Shown in pieces: positions 5,641 through 5,907 of a stretch of 5,907 nucleotides of DNA; position 1 is the stretch's first letter; every line of letters starts with the position of its first letter. Below the pieces are notes generated by a model that did not search any database, was not told the origin of the DNA, and saw only the letters and a program-made list of their open reading frames with translations. Source of the stretch: an uncultured bacterium (lineage in GTDB: Bacteria > Bacteroidota > Ignavibacteria > Ignavibacteriales > Melioribacteraceae); contig CALDDL010000340.1 of the NCBI GenBank assembly GCA_937936675.1, forward strand, positions 1-5,907. The letters run 5' to 3'. The translations under genes and the position numbers were made by a program.

Positions 5641-5679
5641 AAAAAAGAAAGTACCGGCATTGAAGGGATTCAATGCCGG
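5641..5679 (-). terminator. Strong intrinsic terminator of the right-edge gene
   Basis: A perfect 11-bp GC-containing stem, CCGGCATTGAA (5654-5664) with TTCAATGCCGG (5669-5679), encloses the loop GGGA. Read on the minus strand it is followed by TACTTTCTTTTTT, a U-rich tract. The stem begins 10 bp after the stop codon of the gene at 5690-5907, so it terminates that gene and isolates the iron permease gene. The plus strand has no U-tract, so the signal is one-directional. Confidence 0.9.
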
Positions 5680-5689
5680 AGGGGAAAAT

Positions 5690-5907
5690 TTATAGCAATT
5701 CTACAATATTTCTATTCATAGTTTTTTCGGTGCGAGTAGTTTTCTTAATCTTGCCTGTGGAGTCTTTCGCTTGCATTGAAACCGAGAGTTCCAAACCTGT
5801 TCCGGTATCGGATTTTTTAACTATACCTCTATCGACATCAAATAAAATAATTCCATCTCCGGAGATAACCGGATTTTTATATTCGAAATCAATTCCATCT
5901 TGAGTGC
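5690..5907 (-). CDS. C-terminal 71 residues of an unrecognised protein, 5' end beyond the window
   Basis: The visible tail is read from two bases past the right edge down to a TAA at 5690. It is rich in alternating hydrophobic and polar residues with many G, D, S and T, which suggests beta strands: VISGDGIILFDVDRGIVKK and then TGLELSVSMQAKDSTGKIKK, ending in RNIVELL. The pattern of a FDVDRG turn followed by a KSDT strand and a long hairpin resembles the C-terminal repeat of secreted or periplasmic beta-rich proteins such as the DUF6263 type, but this is only an impression. The start, any signal peptide and the full length are not visible. Support for coding comes from a clean open frame to the edge, sensible composition, and the strong terminator right after the stop codon. 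The plus-strand open frame over the same stretch is its shadow. Confidence 0.75.
   Translation of the reverse strand, partial: TQDGIDFEYKNPVISGDGIILFDVDRGIVKKSDTGTGLELSVSMQAKDSTGKIKKTTRTEKTMNRNIVELL

Noticed and set aside
5673..5903. Plus-strand open frame at the right edge with an apparent hydrophobic N-terminus
   Set aside because: It begins inside the terminator stem, and the minus strand carries a better frame ending just before that terminator.

Overview
The window is AT-rich, Gram-negative-style chromosomal DNA. Base composition, AT-rich spacers, a possible TAnnTTTG promoter element and the protein flavour (YeiH, ClC-CBS and AhpD-like genes) suggest the Bacteroidota/Ignavibacteriota/Chlorobiota side of the tree. 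This assignment is an inference, because there is no rRNA or marker gene here. I see no insertion sequence, CRISPR array, tRNA or phage gene.

Layout, left to right. (1) Bases 1-654, minus strand: a two-gene unit reading leftwards, a 69-aa basic protein of unknown function followed 23 bp later by a hemerythrin (HHE) protein whose 3' end runs off the window. (2) Bases 858-2723, minus strand: a ClC-family anion channel/transporter with two C-terminal CBS domains, followed by an imperfect stem-loop. (3) Bases 2724-3048: a 325-bp divergent regulatory spacer. (4) Bases 3049-3966, plus strand: a YeiH-family (UPF0324) membrane transporter. (5) Bases 4090-5169, plus strand: a probable three-gene operon, namely a 62-aa unknown protein, an AhpD-like/carboxymuconolactone decarboxylase-family protein with a complete CxxC redox motif, and a DUF488 (YeaO-like) protein that starts at TTG. 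(6) Bases 5184-5594, minus strand: a low-affinity iron permease-family membrane protein, ending 14 bp from the DUF488 gene tail to tail. (7) Bases 5690-5907, minus strand: the last 71 codons of an unrecognised protein, followed by the clearest intrinsic terminator of the window.

How they may work together: the hemerythrin (O2/NO/iron), AhpD-like (peroxide/thiol redox) and iron permease-like genes give the neighbourhood a redox/iron stress flavour, and the ClC and YeiH genes add two anion-handling membrane proteins. These are separate transcription units on alternating strands, so a single system is not demonstrated. The most interesting points are the two small unknown genes that lead operons, the ClC protein that lacks the usual internal proton glutamate, and palindromes in three regulatory regions.
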